Shown here piece by piece: positions 1 to 12,048 of a stretch of DNA of 64,000 nt. The position numbers and the translations under genes were made by a program. The notes beneath the pieces are model-generated. The model saw only the letters and a program-made list of their open reading frames with translations, searched no databases and was not told the origin of the DNA. The stretch is from Hofstenia miamia (Eukaryota; Xenacoelomorpha; Acoela). Location: the NCBI GenBank assembly GCA_004352715.1, contig SCFE01000079.1, forward strand, positions 932,871-996,870, written 5' to 3'. Every line of letters begins with the position of its first letter. Position 1 is the first letter of the stretch.

Positions 1-1123
1 ATATATATATATTAATTTTAATACAAAATGTCATTAAGCTCTCTATTTCAAAAAATCGAAATTTCTAAGAAACAGTCAAAGTTCTTTGTTTTTTCCAAAG
101 GCTCAAAACCTTCTAAATACATCAACACTAACTATGGAAAGAAATTAAATCTTTTTTAAAAATTTGATATTTCTAAGAAAACTTGTTAATCTATTCAACA
201 ACCTCTGCTCAGCAATAAGTTTTATAAGAAATTTTCAACATTGCATTAATGTATATTCCCCAATAAACCTACCCATGCCCCAAGATTTTCAAATCTGGAA
301 ATAGTCTTCTAAAAAATTCTTTGTAAATGTCAAAAAATGTTTTGCCCTTTAAAACGGACGCTAGGCTGTTTAAGGTTAATATAAAACTTTGCTAAAACAG
401 TTCTTGATATCTTGTTTATTTTGGCCTTATCAAGGTTGAACTGAGATCAAAATAGCAAAATTTAGAATCTATATTTGGATTTCAGCATCCATCATTCTTG
501 ATGCATGAGGTAGGGTCAAGTTTTTGACATGAGGTGATTCACCCACCCCCACAAAAATCAACTTTTTATAATGATTTTACTGACTTCTGCTTTTGCTGTT
601 TACCACGATGAAATGAGCAATATCACAGAGAAATTGAATCTTTTCTAAGATACTGCTTAGTTTGATTACTGCTCTTTAATTAATAGAATAGATTCTCAAT
701 CCTTCTTATGGCGTCATGGCCAGTATTAGTAGGAATTCCAGCAATTGGCCAAAGGATTTCTATTTGCTAAATTGGTGCTATTTGAAATCCTTATTTTCCA
801 ACCTTTGTGCTTGCCTATCGGGAGGAGTTTTTGCCCCTTCAATGCGTTCTAATGGCGTAATAAGGAAATAACTTGAATGTAAACTTATCATTTCCAATAT
901 TCTGGTCAGCTACATGAAAAAAATGAATTAATGCACATTTTCAGAAGCATTTAATAAAAATTAATACATGGATGCAAAATTCCTGAATTTTGAGAGGATG
1001 CACAGAGTTATTCTTAATGTAGACATTGATACATTTGTCTTCAATTACAATTCACTGTCATTTGTATGCTAACTGCTAATTATGTGCCTAAAAGTGCATT
1101 TGTTACTATTTTAACAAAAATAG

Positions 1124-1125
<2 letters not shown>
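1..1125. other. Intergenic AT-rich DNA
   Basis: Begins with a short TA run at the window edge. I see no convincing exon, RNA gene or transposon end on either strand. Confidence 0.6.
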
Positions 1126-1158
<33 letters not shown>

Positions 1159-1476
1159 NNNNNNNNNNNNNNNNNNNNNNNNNNNNNNNNNNNNNNNNNN
1201 NNNNNNNNNNNNNNNNNNNNNNNNNNNNNNNNNNNNNNNNNNNNNNNNNNNNNNNNNNNNNNNNNNNNNNNNNNNNNNNNNNNNNNNNNNNNNNNNNNNN
1301 NNNNNNNNNNNNNNNNNNNNNNNNNNNNNNNNNNNNNNNNNNNNNNNNNNNNNNNNNNNNNNNNNNNNNNNNNNNNNNNNNNNNNNNNNNNNNNNNNNNN
1401 NNNNNNNNNNNNNNNNNNNNNNNNNNNNNNNNNNNNNNNNNNNNNNNNNNNNNNNNNNNNNNNNNNNNNNNNNNNN

Positions 1477-1507
<31 letters not shown>
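1126..1507. repeat. (TA)n microsatellite split by a 318-N gap
   Basis: Pure TA dinucleotides on both sides of a gap at 1159-1476. Any reading frame through it (Tyr-Ile repeats) is an artefact. The gap probably marks a longer TA tract that could not be assembled. Confidence 0.95.
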
Positions 1508-1510
<3 letters not shown>

Positions 1511-1639
1511 GTTCTCAGGCCAAGTGAGGATCCCTTTGAATTGGAATGTTTTTAAGAGGAGATATTGTACAATTATTCCGCATTATCAACTTAAAGTGCT
1601 CAGAAATCTGTGTCGTCAAAATTGTTTGATGATCATAAA

Positions 1640-2640
1640 TTTCCAAATTTTTTGAATTTTTTTAATAGTACTAGTACCACTATTATTTAACATATGCATA
1701 AGTGATATCAAGCTTGATAATGAAATCAATTGCATACAGTATGATGATGATACTTTATTATATACAACCTAATATGACGATTTACTCAATTCATTATTTT
1801 TTGATAAGAATAAAATAAAGCTAGATATTGAAAAAACAAAGTTCATGATACTAGGCAAATCAAATGATGAGAAACTAAGCTTACAAGTAAAGAATAAAAT
1901 CATTGAAAAAGAAAACACAATTGTATACCTAGGTTTTATTGTTGATTATAAATTTATATTTAAAGAACACATTAGTTAAATAATGAAAAATGGCTCAAGG
2001 GATCAAAGTTTTTTGTATATTACAAAGCTTTATACTGATTAAATGGAAAATTATGATCTTGAAATCATATATTCTTCCTCAGTATTTATATTCATAATGC
2101 CTGGTGACAAACTTGCCTAAAATATCAAAAAATATGTTAGAAAACATGTTGAATTTGAGTTTGGCTATAATCTGGGAAAATAGCAATCAAAAAAATATAA
2201 GAAGAATTTACCATCCTTTTTCATTATACTTTGTACAAAAACTAAAATCATTACAAATCTTTTTCAAAATTATATCAAAGGAAGAAATTTAATCAAAACT
2301 CGGAATTAGATCCAAGTGCTAAAGAAAAAGTATATTTACAATAAATTTTAGGAAGAACTGTTTTATCAATAACTGTTTAGATCTATGGAACAAATTATCT
2401 CCTGAAATTAAAGACGAATCCACTTTTAAAAAATTTAAGCAAAAAATTAAATTTGAATTATCACCAATGTAAAGAACGTATTTGGATATTGAAAGAATAG
2501 TCTGTAACTAAATAATATCAATTTGAAACTAAGTGGAATTAAAAAAAAACAATTTACTTAAGACCTTAATATGTATTTTTATTCTTTTTTGTATTGCATA
2601 AAGTTTTAATATAAATAAATAAATAATAATAATAATTAAA
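1640..2640 (+). pseudogene. LINE reverse-transcriptase relic 1
   Basis: Decayed 3' half of a non-LTR retrotransposon. Around 1733 the translation reads QYDDDTLLYTT, matching the RT active-site box (usually YADD) with Ala changed to Asp. It is followed by a thumb-like IEKTKFMILGK and by YLGFIVDYKFIFKEHI near 1925-1975. The C-terminal signature (CLDLWNKLSPEIK, about 2375) leads into an AATAAATAAATAATAATAATAATT tail, as expected for a CR1/L2-type element with a simple-repeat 3' end. Several stops and frameshifts show it is dead. The clade is inferred from motif style only. Confidence 0.75.
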
Positions 2641-2869
2641 TAATGAAGTAATCACCAACACAAAAGACATAGCATAACATCTGAAGTGTACATTTAAAGA
2701 ACTTGGCTTATACAAAGGAGCGAACGTTGAGTTTGTAAATAAAATTTCATAAAGCTATGCACAATTTCGATTTGAAATACATTAGAGAAGAAGATTTAGC
2801 AAAAACTAAAAAAATTAGATGTGAACATCTTATGAGATTCCAGTGGAATACCGATTTTTATAATAAAGA

Positions 2870-4735
2870 AATATTGTGAACATTTTTTACAGCTATTACT
2901 GTTTGCTTACAATTATTCAATTCATGCATCAACTTATCCACAAATCCTCAAGAAGGCTGACATTACACCAGTGTATAAAAAATGGGATCCGACTGTGAGC
3001 TCTAATTACCATCCAATTTCTATTACAAATCCGTTCTCGAAAATATTTGAAAAATTGAAGGACTATTTAAGAGAATACAAGATCTTAACACCTAATCAAT
3101 TCTGATTCAGAGAATGTTTCTCTATAATAGATGCATTACTGTTCCTCACAGAAATTACTCGATGCTCCCTAAAAATAATATTGGCAGTAGTATGGCATTT
3201 ATCGACCTCAGCAAAGCTTTTGATAGTTTGGATTTTAACAGTTTAGATATTAAATTAAAGGCTTATGGTTTCAGTACTGATTCCAGGAAATTCATTAACA
3301 GTTTTTTATTGAACAGATCACAGCGTGTGTAACTAAATAATACATATTCAAATTTTTACCAAGACAAAGAGGAATGCCCTAAGGTACTGTTTTGGGTCCG
3401 ATACTTTACAGTGTATACGTCAACGATATATCAGAATGTGATCTACTACAATACAGTATGCTGATGATATATACTTGATTAATAGAAACACAAGTCCATT
3501 TAATGCTACAAAGTCACTAGAAAAGAACATGTTGGAAATCACTAACTACTTCCAACAAAACAAATTAACAATGAATCCGCAGAAGACACAGCTTATTATT
3601 TTCCACCCAAGTGAGTTTAAAGAAATTGCAACAAATATTGAATTAAAAGTTAATGAAGGTAATCCACCAATTAGGCAGTCAAGCGAGATACAATACTTGG
3701 GTGTTGAAGTGGACAAGGAGTTCATCTATAGAAGCTTCATCAAATGGAAAATAAAAGCGATGCCTAAAACAAATAATAATTGTTGAAAAAAGTAAAGCCA
3801 TGATAGAGGCATATGTACTAAGTCAATATAGTTATGCATGCATACTTTTAAACAATATAAGTACATATGAACAGGAAAGAATAAATAATCTGTTTAACTG
3901 GTATATTAGTACAATGTATGGCGTTGATAAACTTAATAGTGGTGAAATAATGCATACGTTTGCAATACCATCTCCATTTTATGTCATCAAATACTCTATA
4001 AATACATCAACAACTTAACATATGATAACAGCATATTTAAAAATTTAAAAATATTTTTCTGTGTTCCTCCAGTATTCTCCATGAGTTGTTTTCTGCCTAT
4101 ACCTTGTTTGTCTCTCTAATTCCATCCTATTCTGGTATGCTGTCTTTCTTTCACTCTCAGTTCTTATCTTCCCTAACTCCTTAATGACCTCCAGTAGTGA
4201 TCCTCTAGGTTTGCAATACTATCTCCAATGTATGTCACCAAATACTCAACGGTATTAAACCTCTATAAATGCATCAACAACATAACATAAAAAAACAGCA
4301 TATTTAAAAATTACAATAAACACAATAATAGGTCAAGAATATGTATTAATAATATACAAACAAAGAATAAATATTGGAAGAACTCAAGCCTGCTATATTT
4401 GGAACAAACTTGATATAGAAACTCGTGCAGCTCCAACAATAAAAGCATTTAAAAAGATTCTAAAACAGAACTTTTGGTAGTACTAAGCAATTCAATAATT
4501 TCCAAAAATTTTAACAGCAAAACTTTTCTTTTTAATTTGCTTACATGTAGTAGTTTTTTATTCCTTTATTTTTAGCTTGTTTATTGTATATGTCTTAATT
4601 GTTGTATGTTCTGTCAAGTTTGTAAATATTTGTGTGTATATATTTTTGCCAACATGTGCTGTGACATCGGATAAACAAATAAAACTATTGAAGACATATT
4701 ATTATTTTTATTGTTATTATTATTATTGTTGACAA
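2870..4735 (+). pseudogene. LINE reverse-transcriptase relic 2 (CR1/L2-like)
   Basis: The longest LINE copy here. In order: RT fingers (LKKADITPVYKK near 2950, NYHPISITNPFSKIFEK near 3007), a FIDLSKAFDSLD block near 3200, an intact active-site box QYADDIYLIN near 3450, a thumb block LTMNPQKTQLIIF near 3568, and QYLGVEVD near 3690. The 3' end is AATAAAACTATTGAAGAC followed by a TTA/TTG simple repeat (about 4675-4735). Stops and frameshifts break the frame. A near-identical 3' part recurs at 14235-15120, but here it carries an extra partial duplication and a foreign insert at 4053-4205. RT would copy element RNA at the target site; this copy cannot. Confidence 0.85.
4053..4205 (-). other. Foreign pyrimidine-rich insert inside LINE relic 2, open on the minus strand
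   Basis: Absent from the sister LINE copy at 14235-15120. It is flanked by two partial copies of the same LINE segment (about 3955-4052 and 4207-4320). The plus strand is C/T rich. The minus strand reads as an uninterrupted charged peptide of about 49 residues, including VIKELGKIRTESERKTAYQ. I do not recognise it; it could be a captured exon or part of a retroelement ORF1. Confidence 0.5.
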
Positions 4736-4739
4736 TGAA

Positions 4740-5272
4740 ATGCTAACTCCCCATTATGAAGGAAGTGATATTAAAGAAGTACCAGACGGAATGTCTTTAC
4801 TCTGTGTAGGGAACTCAATTCTAAAGCATGTCCACACAGAACACTTGATTCGTAATGAAAAATGCGCATTCCACTCATATCCGGGGAAAAACACTTTGGA
4901 TCTTAAGGATATTATAAGTAATTATAAAAAACGAAATATCAACACTATTTTGATAAACTCTGGGTTAGTAGATGCTCTTACTACAAAGTATGAAAAAGAG
5001 GAGTCTATTGAAAAATTTCGAAATGATATGTTAGAACTATTGGATGAAGTTTCACAGAAATTTTCTCCAAAAAAATTGTGCTAGTTGAAATCACTCCTGT
5101 CACTAACCGTGATAAATTATCAAGAAATACTTATGTTCACCACTTCAACAAAGTCCTGAATGACATATCATTGCAGAATAATTCCATTGGACAAATTAAA
5201 TTATTTAGTAAATTTCTAATGGGTGAAAATAATAATCTTATAAACAAAAGATTTCTAGCAAAGGATGGCATA
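4740..5272 (+). pseudogene. LINE ORF1 esterase (SGNH-hydrolase-like) fragment
   Basis: Two overlapping frames (4740-5084 and from 5078) join across a run of seven A's near 5070, pointing to a one-base frameshift. The translation follows an SGNH hydrolase: block I SLLCVGNSILKHV (Asp of GDS replaced by Asn), a central NINTILINSGLVDAL where GxND is expected, KIVLVEITPVTNRD in the next strand, and KDGI at 5260-5271 where the DG(I/L)H block should be. Esterase domains of this kind are known in ORF1 of CR1-like LINEs and are thought to help element RNP association. The catalytic Ser is present; the GxND block is degenerate. It ends at a single N. Confidence 0.6.
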
Positions 5273-5273
5273 N
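5273..5273. other. Single-N assembly joint inside a LINE
   Basis: One N joins the ORF1 esterase end straight to the ORF2 C-terminus, skipping the endonuclease and reverse transcriptase. This is either a true internal deletion or two contigs butted together. Confidence 0.8.
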
Positions 5274-5910
5274 ACTGGTCTAGTTGTGTAATGTTTAGCG
5301 TCAAGAAACTAGCAATTCATAACATTATTCACAGCTATGCAATACTCTCACCTTCTTTTATAATAAAGTACACAAGCATTGTAAATCTATTTAAAAGCAT
5401 TAATAGATCAACAAAAGGCAATAGCTTCCTTTCACAATACTTTACACATAAAAGCCGATCAAACAAATGCATAAATCTATTTCAAACAAAGAATAAATTT
5501 TGGAGCACAGGATACGTCACAACAGCATGTAAATTGTGGAATGATCTAAGTCTCAACATACGGAATGCCACAAACTTACCATCTTTTAAAAAACTCCTAA
5601 AACAAAACCTGCTTAAACACCAACATGACCTAGGTTACTCAAAAACAATGAATGCATGGAGAAAACTTAATGTAAATTAGTATTTTTAACTTGTTATATG
5701 TGTGTGATTTTTAAAATTCTTTTATATATGTGTTGTAGCTTAGTTTATTTTAATTTGTACTTGTCTATCTGTAAATATTAACTTTGTAAATGTATATATG
5801 TATATATCTATATGCCTCTATATACAATTTCTGTAAATATGTACAGATGTCGTGCAAAAAATGGACAATAAAGCTATTTAATTATTATTATTATTATTAT
5901 TATAAATATG
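5274..5910 (+). pseudogene. LINE ORF2 C-terminus and 3' tail (relic 3)
   Basis: Open from the joint to 5680. It ends with the usual LINE C-terminal pattern (TTACKLWNDLSLNIRNA, then PSFKKLLKQNLL). A 3' UTR follows, with an AATAAAGCTATTTAATTATTATTATT tail ending near 5905. The tail type matches relic 2, so both belong to one LINE group. The element sits in the simple-repeat tail of relic 2 and is absent from the matching position in block 2 (near 15110), so it inserted after the duplication or was lost from block 2. Confidence 0.75.
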
Positions 5911-5950
5911 GATTTTATTATTCTTATTCATTAGAATTCATTCCTAAATT

Positions 5951-6010
5951 GGCAAAGTTTGATCATCCCCAAGCTAAACTAGCTCAGTTTGGCATTTTTC
6001 GTTCAAGTTT
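5951..6010 (+). pseudogene. 3' stump of the PAN gene left in block 1
   Basis: Encodes only the last roughly 21 codons of the protein intact at 15639-16529 (LAKFDHPQAKLA, then out of frame). A two-base deletion in the segment that reads CTCATAGCTTGGC in block 2 and CTCAGTTTGGC here shifts the frame before the native stop. Everything upstream is deleted at an AATT microhomology. Confidence 0.85.
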
Positions 6011-7688
6011 GAGCTTGTTCATTGGATTGCATGCATATGTTTGAAATTGATGACTAGTAATTTAGTAAACCGCTTCTTCCCAGATAGAACAAGCCCATCT
6101 GTACGACATCGGTTTGACGTTGTAATAGCGTAACTCCGTCGTTCATTACAATTTGTCTAGCTAAAGTGTAGTTTTTGTCGTAAATTTTTCTTAATACTTA
6201 TATATTCAGTATTGTTTTAGTACCGTTAACTTCTTCATATATCGACATCGTTTTGGCATTGAATTAACTTTATTTCGACGGCTTTGTGATTACTGAGTTG
6301 TTAAGGACGTAATTTAGCTAAGGGTAGAAATCCATAAATTACGAAAGGAATCTATGCATGGAATAACATTCAATTTAATTGATCTTTTTCTTATGAATGT
6401 TTATAATTGTTTTCATTCGGTGACTTCGCAGTGTACTTGGTACATTCTTGCATTGCATTTTCAAATTTTCATTGAATATTACCAATGATTTCAATTATTA
6501 GATAATATATGTGCACTTTAAGTATTACTCTTTTGCATATGATATCATAATACAAAACAAGAATTGTATTTATTGATTCATGCAAAATAAATTTACATAT
6601 ATTTAAATTTGCAGGTATCCATTCAAATTCGCTTTATGAGTATTGTAAGTAAAAATTTCCTTAGAGAAATTCGAACATCATGGACACAGTTTTATTTTGA
6701 GGATTGTTGGAGGAATGTCTTGAATAAACTTAATTTACAATGCTTATTACAAAGGACTTCATCTTGGCAGCAGTTGATTGCAAGGGTTGTTAAAACAGTG
6801 CTTCAACATTCATTATACGAGATCCCTGAGTGTCGGATTCTTTACCATAATGAGATTCAAAGAAGAACCATTCCACAGATTTCAAAATGTAGCATTCTAG
6901 AAGGTATTCCAAGTACTTGACAATTATTTGAATTACAATTTGAACCCAACCCTCCAAAATCGAATGACTGATGCCTTCTGTGATATACCTAAAGAATGCC
7001 TGCGCCGAAAACACATGACACAGCACGATTGGGAAATGGGTCAACTCGGGTAACTTTTAGGTGAGTCGGTTCGACAGTCAAATATAATCGTTAGCGTGGA
7101 AAAACTCTAACAAAATTAAAGAACAGTGTAATAAGTCAAACATTTGGAATTTTTAATTTGCTAATGATTTTAATTTTCATTCGATGTCTTTCATTGACTA
7201 TGTATTGCCTTAGTGATACTTTTATACGAAAGCATGTTTGTCCGTTTTATACTAGCAACTTTTCTTTGATTGGGTCTGGCCGGTGGCGTAATAGACGGGT
7301 CGAGTCCATCACATTATTGATAATGAAGTGCTTGTTGTAATTCGCTACATTAGATAAGATTCTCATGTTATTTGCTATAGCATATTCTCAGTGGAATTTG
7401 TTCAAAATTCTGAATACCCTGGAGCAAATGAATTAAAATTTAATTAAAATAAATTCTAACATTTTTTTAGAAAAAGTCATAGTTGGTCCCTGATTCGAAA
7501 AAGAATGCAACGCTTTGGAAAAGACTACTGATCAGGAGGGCGATTCTTTTTGAACTAAAAAAATTCAATTTTTAACAATTTTTTATTTTTTTCGAATTTA
7601 AAACGTAATTTTTTACCTCAAAAATTGATCTAAAGATTTTTTAGCTTTTGTAAAATTCGTGTATTCTATACTAAACATAAATCAACTA

Positions 7689-7805
7689 GGTGCTAAGCAC
7701 CAATATAGAACTGTTCATTATCTTTAGAATATTGTCTTAAGCATACTTCTTAACATTGAAAAGAACCTTTCCATGGAAGCAGGAGAGCACTTGCTATTTT
7801 CAGCA
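7689..7805 (+). repeat. Local repeat unit, copy in block 1
   Basis: About 117 bp, GGTGCTAAGCACCAATATAG through to the segment containing GAACCTTTCCATGGAAGCAG. Diverged copies lie at 9870-9993 and, inside block 2, near 18200-18316. Confidence 0.8.
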
Positions 7806-9869
7806 AGGAGTTGTTGGACACTGAAAGTGATGAATGGACATCTTCAGAAAGTTTCTAGTAACCTCAACATATTCAGTTCTATAAGGGCCTTAAGCGATCA
7901 AAGCAGGTTAACATAAATGACTTAATATAACAATATTCTTACTAATGAACGGAAACTATACTTCTTAAGCATGTTTTAGCTCTACAATTTTTTATTGTTT
8001 AAGCTTAGAAAAAAAAGACTGTTTTCTACCATAACATAAGAAAAACGAATATAATGGATTCAACAAACTATAATGGAAATTGCATAAAGTTTTCAAATAT
8101 CTAATCACTTATGAAGAAACTTGCTTTTTTCTAGTAGATGCGGTTCTCTAACGGAATAACGGTTTTATCATCTGCTCAGTCGGCAACAACTATAATTGCA
8201 TTTGGTGATCCAATAATAGACTCATCATGATTGGTAACGTATGAATGATTTGAAAAGCTCTAAATTTAATATTTTCCTATGAATAAGCTGACTACTCCTA
8301 GGAGGCAATGTATGTATACAGCAGTTTGCATAATGAAATTTTCTTGTATAACATTGTCTTCATGGATGAATCAGAAAATTATGCTTGCATAAAAATACAT
8401 TGATGCTCCACGGTAGGAAACTCCCTTCAACTGATCGCACATCCTGGCCACCAATATAATGTGGAAAAGGCCACACTACATAAAGCCTAGAAAGACCTCA
8501 TATGAGACATCATCGTTTTTGGAAAAAAATGATTCGATTTCAATTTATAAAAAACATGCTTTTGCAAACTTACGTTTATAGCAAATACAATTTGTTGCTT
8601 AAAAGTTTAGGAACAAACCTAAGTTCTTACATCAAAACTAATTGTCTTTACCGCCTCTTTGTTGAAAGCTTACGCACGGAATTTTTAACAAAACCTTGAA
8701 TATATTTTGTAACAAAAGTTATTACAACGACTATATTATAAACCCACCAAGGGATTACATACACCTGTAGCAGTCTTCCTACTTTTCACCAGTCATCGGA
8801 AATTTGGGGATAATAATCATTTGCTTTAAAAATTATCTGGTTCATTATAAAAGGTGTTGTTACATACATCTAGAAATATTTTTTCTGATCATCTGGTTCA
8901 ATTGCACAACACAGCGAACCTTGTCCAGACTGCAATTAGACATTAGAAATTTATGGTTATAGATTATGTATACGAAATATTTCCATTTATAAAGAGATAA
9001 TTCGTCTAGATAGATTTAAATAAATTATGTTTAGAGGAAATTAAAATTACCGTATTTGAAGACTACATAATTCTGCCCGATTTATTGGAATGTCAGAAGA
9101 ATTATTGCTTCTAGACACTGCAAATATTTCGGAGTCCCTCTCACTGCAGTAGAAGAACCATAGCTCTAGAAGAAATTGCAGTACCGCTTGTCCTACAGCA
9201 GTGAGTGAGACTTGTTAACGCAATTCAGATGAGTCATTTCATGACATCCATGCCATTGCCATTTTGTGCCCAGAGAGCCTCAAAATGGCATACATTCGTT
9301 ACTTGAGTTGATCATCATTGCTAGGTTTTCGATGAAAGCGGCGGTCGATTCCGTGCTGTTCTGTATGCATTGCTACAGTAACAACAGACACACAGTAGCA
9401 ACTGAGTGACTCAAATGCTTTAAGTGCCACAAACGGAATATTATTAACACAATGATTGTAACACTTATATACCAGAAATGAACCAACATTCAAATATTGA
9501 CAAACATCTGGTTAACACACTTGTTATTTATTGTTGCTTAGTAAAATTAATTACAATCATTCATTGCACTCCTAATCAAACCGGTCGTAACCTGATCCGA
9601 ATTATATGTAGACCAAACCAGGACGTAGCTTCCGAAATTTGACTCGACTTTGTCATTTGGGTTTGTAGAAAGAATTACTCTTTGAAAAAATATTTGATAT
9701 GGCTAAGAGCAATTCACAAACTGAAATTTCCAAAGTGAATTTAATCAATTGGTATAGAATATAATAGGAAAGCGAACATCGCCAGATCGGCTCCTTGTCA
9801 TTTAAGAAACCAATGTCTCATAAAACAAAAAATTTGAGGGAGCAGGTGAAAATCTGAAAAAATGTGTTT

Positions 9870-9993
9870 GGTACTAAGAAGCACCAATATTGAACTGCAC
9901 ACTATCCTTAGAATTTTTATTGTCTTAAGAATACTTTTTAGCATTGAAAAGAACCTTTCCATGGAAGCAGGAGAGCACTTGCAATTTTCAACA
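9870..9993 (+). repeat. Local repeat unit, copy at the right edge of block 1
   Basis: Diverged copy of 7689-7805, starting exactly where block 1 stops matching block 2. This suggests the edge of block 1 formed by recombination or misassembly through this repeat. Confidence 0.8.
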
Positions 9994-10690
9994 ATCCATA
10001 TTCTGTGAGATTTAATGAACCGATTGCACCGATTATTTATCAAGTCATGCAATATGTAGTTTTCAATTTTCGGCGATGCATTAAAAATTGAGTTTGATTC
10101 AGACTCAAAGTTTTTTACAAGTCCAATTCATTTCATAGTAATTTGTGGGGTTCACTAACTTTTGTATTATTGCCTCATTGATAGGATAGCAATTCTTGCT
10201 CTCTCAACAATGACACCCTTTGTAATGTCATTTTTATAAAGATTTGTAAAATATTAAAATATAGTAATTAAATGCTTGCTCCAACTTATCTCAACTTTAA
10301 TAGTTAAGAATTGTGCAATGATATATTCTCATGTTTTTGTAACGAACAAATTTATATTTTTAAAAGCCATTAATATATTGGAAATGAGGTTCAAGGCTTA
10401 TAGGTAGAGGTCTACTTAAACTTTTGGTTACAATTTATTGCAAAACTCATAAATTTCATCAAATCCTTTGCTGTTGATAAAAGTTGTTAATTTTTTAAAT
10501 TGTAGTTTTAAAGAGCTTTTTATGAAAATCATTCATAAATTCTTTCTCTTCCAAAAAATTTGACCACAAAGAAAATTTCAATTTTTTTAAATAATTTCCA
10601 AATGTAAAATTTTGACTTTATTATTAATATGCATGCATATACATCAAAACATTTAAATATTAGACAAAATTTACTCTTTTTGACTTTTAT
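9994..10690. other. Intergenic AT-rich DNA
   Basis: No convincing gene, transposon end or RNA gene seen. Confidence 0.6.
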
Positions 10691-10695
10691 TTGCT

Positions 10696-11891
10696 CTATT
10701 TATGAAACATGCTTGCACTCCAAGCAGGTACCGTTTTTATAGTTTTTAAAAATTCATTTATTTGAAAATAGTACAAATATATGCATGACACTACTAATTG
10801 TTTTTTATGACTGGGGCTCATAGAATAGAACACAACATAAAAATTTTTTATAATCGTATTCATTGTGACTTCATCTTTGAAGTTTTCAAGAGATATGCCA
10901 GTGTCGATTGGGTCTTGTTCCAATAGTCCTCTATAGTGATTTTCAAATATGTCTGCTATAATGTTTGGGTTTCTATGACACTCTATTGAAAGCATGGTAG
11001 TCTTGCTTTTTTCTTTAGTATTTTATTAATTGTGGAAATTTCATCGATTTTTAAGTTCTGCAGTGATATGTCTATGTGTTTTAGATTGGTTTCTACTTCT
11101 TCTAACTGGAACTAGCTTAGGCTTCCTGCTGCGACTTCATTTTTTTCTGCTGAAGTTTGGAGCTGCCTGAGTACTTGATGAAGGTGTTTCTGTAGTTTTT
11201 TTGTAAAATTTTTACATGTGCTTTATAGCTTTGCCAGCTGTGCCAGTCATGGTTGCGGCTGGTTTAAGAAAAACTGCGTATATACCTTAGGGAGTTCTTT
11301 ATTTTCTTGTATGGCTGTTTTTGTGTTGCTTATTGATTGCAATGGAAAGTGGTTCGTGGTTTCTGATAGTATTATTTTCAAGGTCTTGATGTTTGCAACT
11401 TTTGCATTTGTAAAAATTTGGTATAGGGTTAGGGTTAGTCACTATATCTCGTTGAGAGATGATCTCCCCATCCCCTGATTCTGTTGACTTGCATTGGTGT
11501 GTATCATGTCCTGTTTTTTGGCTGACATCACAGAAGAATAGTTCTTGTGTATCAAGAATGTGTGTGAGAGAGAGATGTTGGTTAGCTCAATTTAGTTGTC
11601 TATCTCTTTAATGAAGTTTTTTATTAAACCTTCCTCTTCAGTAGAATTTACTTTGAATTTGACATATGATACTTCATCCATGGATCTTTGGATGTTTCAT
11701 AATTCTATGTCGATCGGTATTGTGGAATTCGCTAAGGCAGTGGCAAAGTGAGCTTGGCTGAAAAACGTGGGGAAGTTGCTCACCCTTAAGTTGAAGACTT
11801 GTAGACTCTCAATAACTTTAACTTCACTACACACAGCATAACAGCTGATATCGCCTGTAACAGTCAAAAGCTCACCCCTATAAATTACCAC
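10696..11891 (-). pseudogene. Retroelement ORF1/gag-like relic with a damaged zinc knuckle
   Basis: On the minus strand a series of open stretches reads as one decayed protein: 11891-11697 (including LQVFNLRVSNFPTFFSQAHF), then DEVSYVKFKVNSTEEEGLIK near 11650, then CDVSQKTGHDTHQC near 11500, a basic Ser/Pro/Arg-rich stretch near 11130, and 10995-10696. The CDVSQKTGHDTHQC segment fits the CCHC knuckle spacing (C-x2-C-x4-H-x4-C) with the second Cys replaced by Ser. Knuckles and basic regions are typical of LINE ORF1 or gag nucleic-acid chaperones. Stops interrupt it. The clade is not determined. Confidence 0.5.
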
Positions 11892-12048
11892 ATTGAACCA
11901 AAACTAAAAATCTTCAGTGATTTAGATATCTCAATCAAATTCAATAAAGGTAAAGTGATCCTAGCAGGCAACTCCAACTGCATACTGCCAGAAGAGAATG
12001 TCATATCACACCAAGACAAGCTAAGAAGGCGCATTTGTCATAAGGTGA
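11801..12048 (+). pseudogene. Exon-like open frame ending at a strong splice donor
   Basis: A stop-free plus-strand frame of about 80 codons ends at AAG followed by GTGAGTGCTTG, a near-consensus 5' splice site. It contains KGKVILAGNSNCILPEENV, which resembles block I of an SGNH hydrolase (GDS written GNS, as in the LINE esterase at 4740). It overlaps the antisense relic at 11697-11891, so only one of the two can be real there. It may be a fragment of a LINE ORF1 esterase or of a cellular gene. Confidence 0.35.

Larger units (their letters stand above)
5907..9868 (+). repeat. Segmental duplication, block 1
   Basis: Matches block 2 (15132-15171 and 16466 to about 20215) almost base for base, with small indels and one larger difference (about 8512-8685, absent from block 2). 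The right part (about 9036 onward) also matches block 3 from about 25898. Relative to block 2 it lacks 15172-16465, which includes nearly all of the PAN gene. No intact gene remains inside. Short frames at 6609-6920 and 7158-7340 recur in block 2 but show mostly amino-acid-changing differences. Confidence 0.9.

Noticed and set aside
6609-6920. 103-codon frame conserved between block 1 and block 2 (17126-17437)
   Set aside because: Differences between the copies are mostly amino-acid changing and one segment is rewritten. The reverse strand frame is equally conserved. This fits recent duplication, not coding selection.
7262-7300. tRNA-like B box (GGGTCGAGTCC), also at 17812
   Set aside because: No A box at proper distance and no cloverleaf can be drawn; probably chance.
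9299-9493. Small minus-strand frame present in all three blocks (19644-19835, 26166-26357)
   Set aside because: Recurs only because the block is duplicated. It has no motif, and its start and end codons vary between copies.
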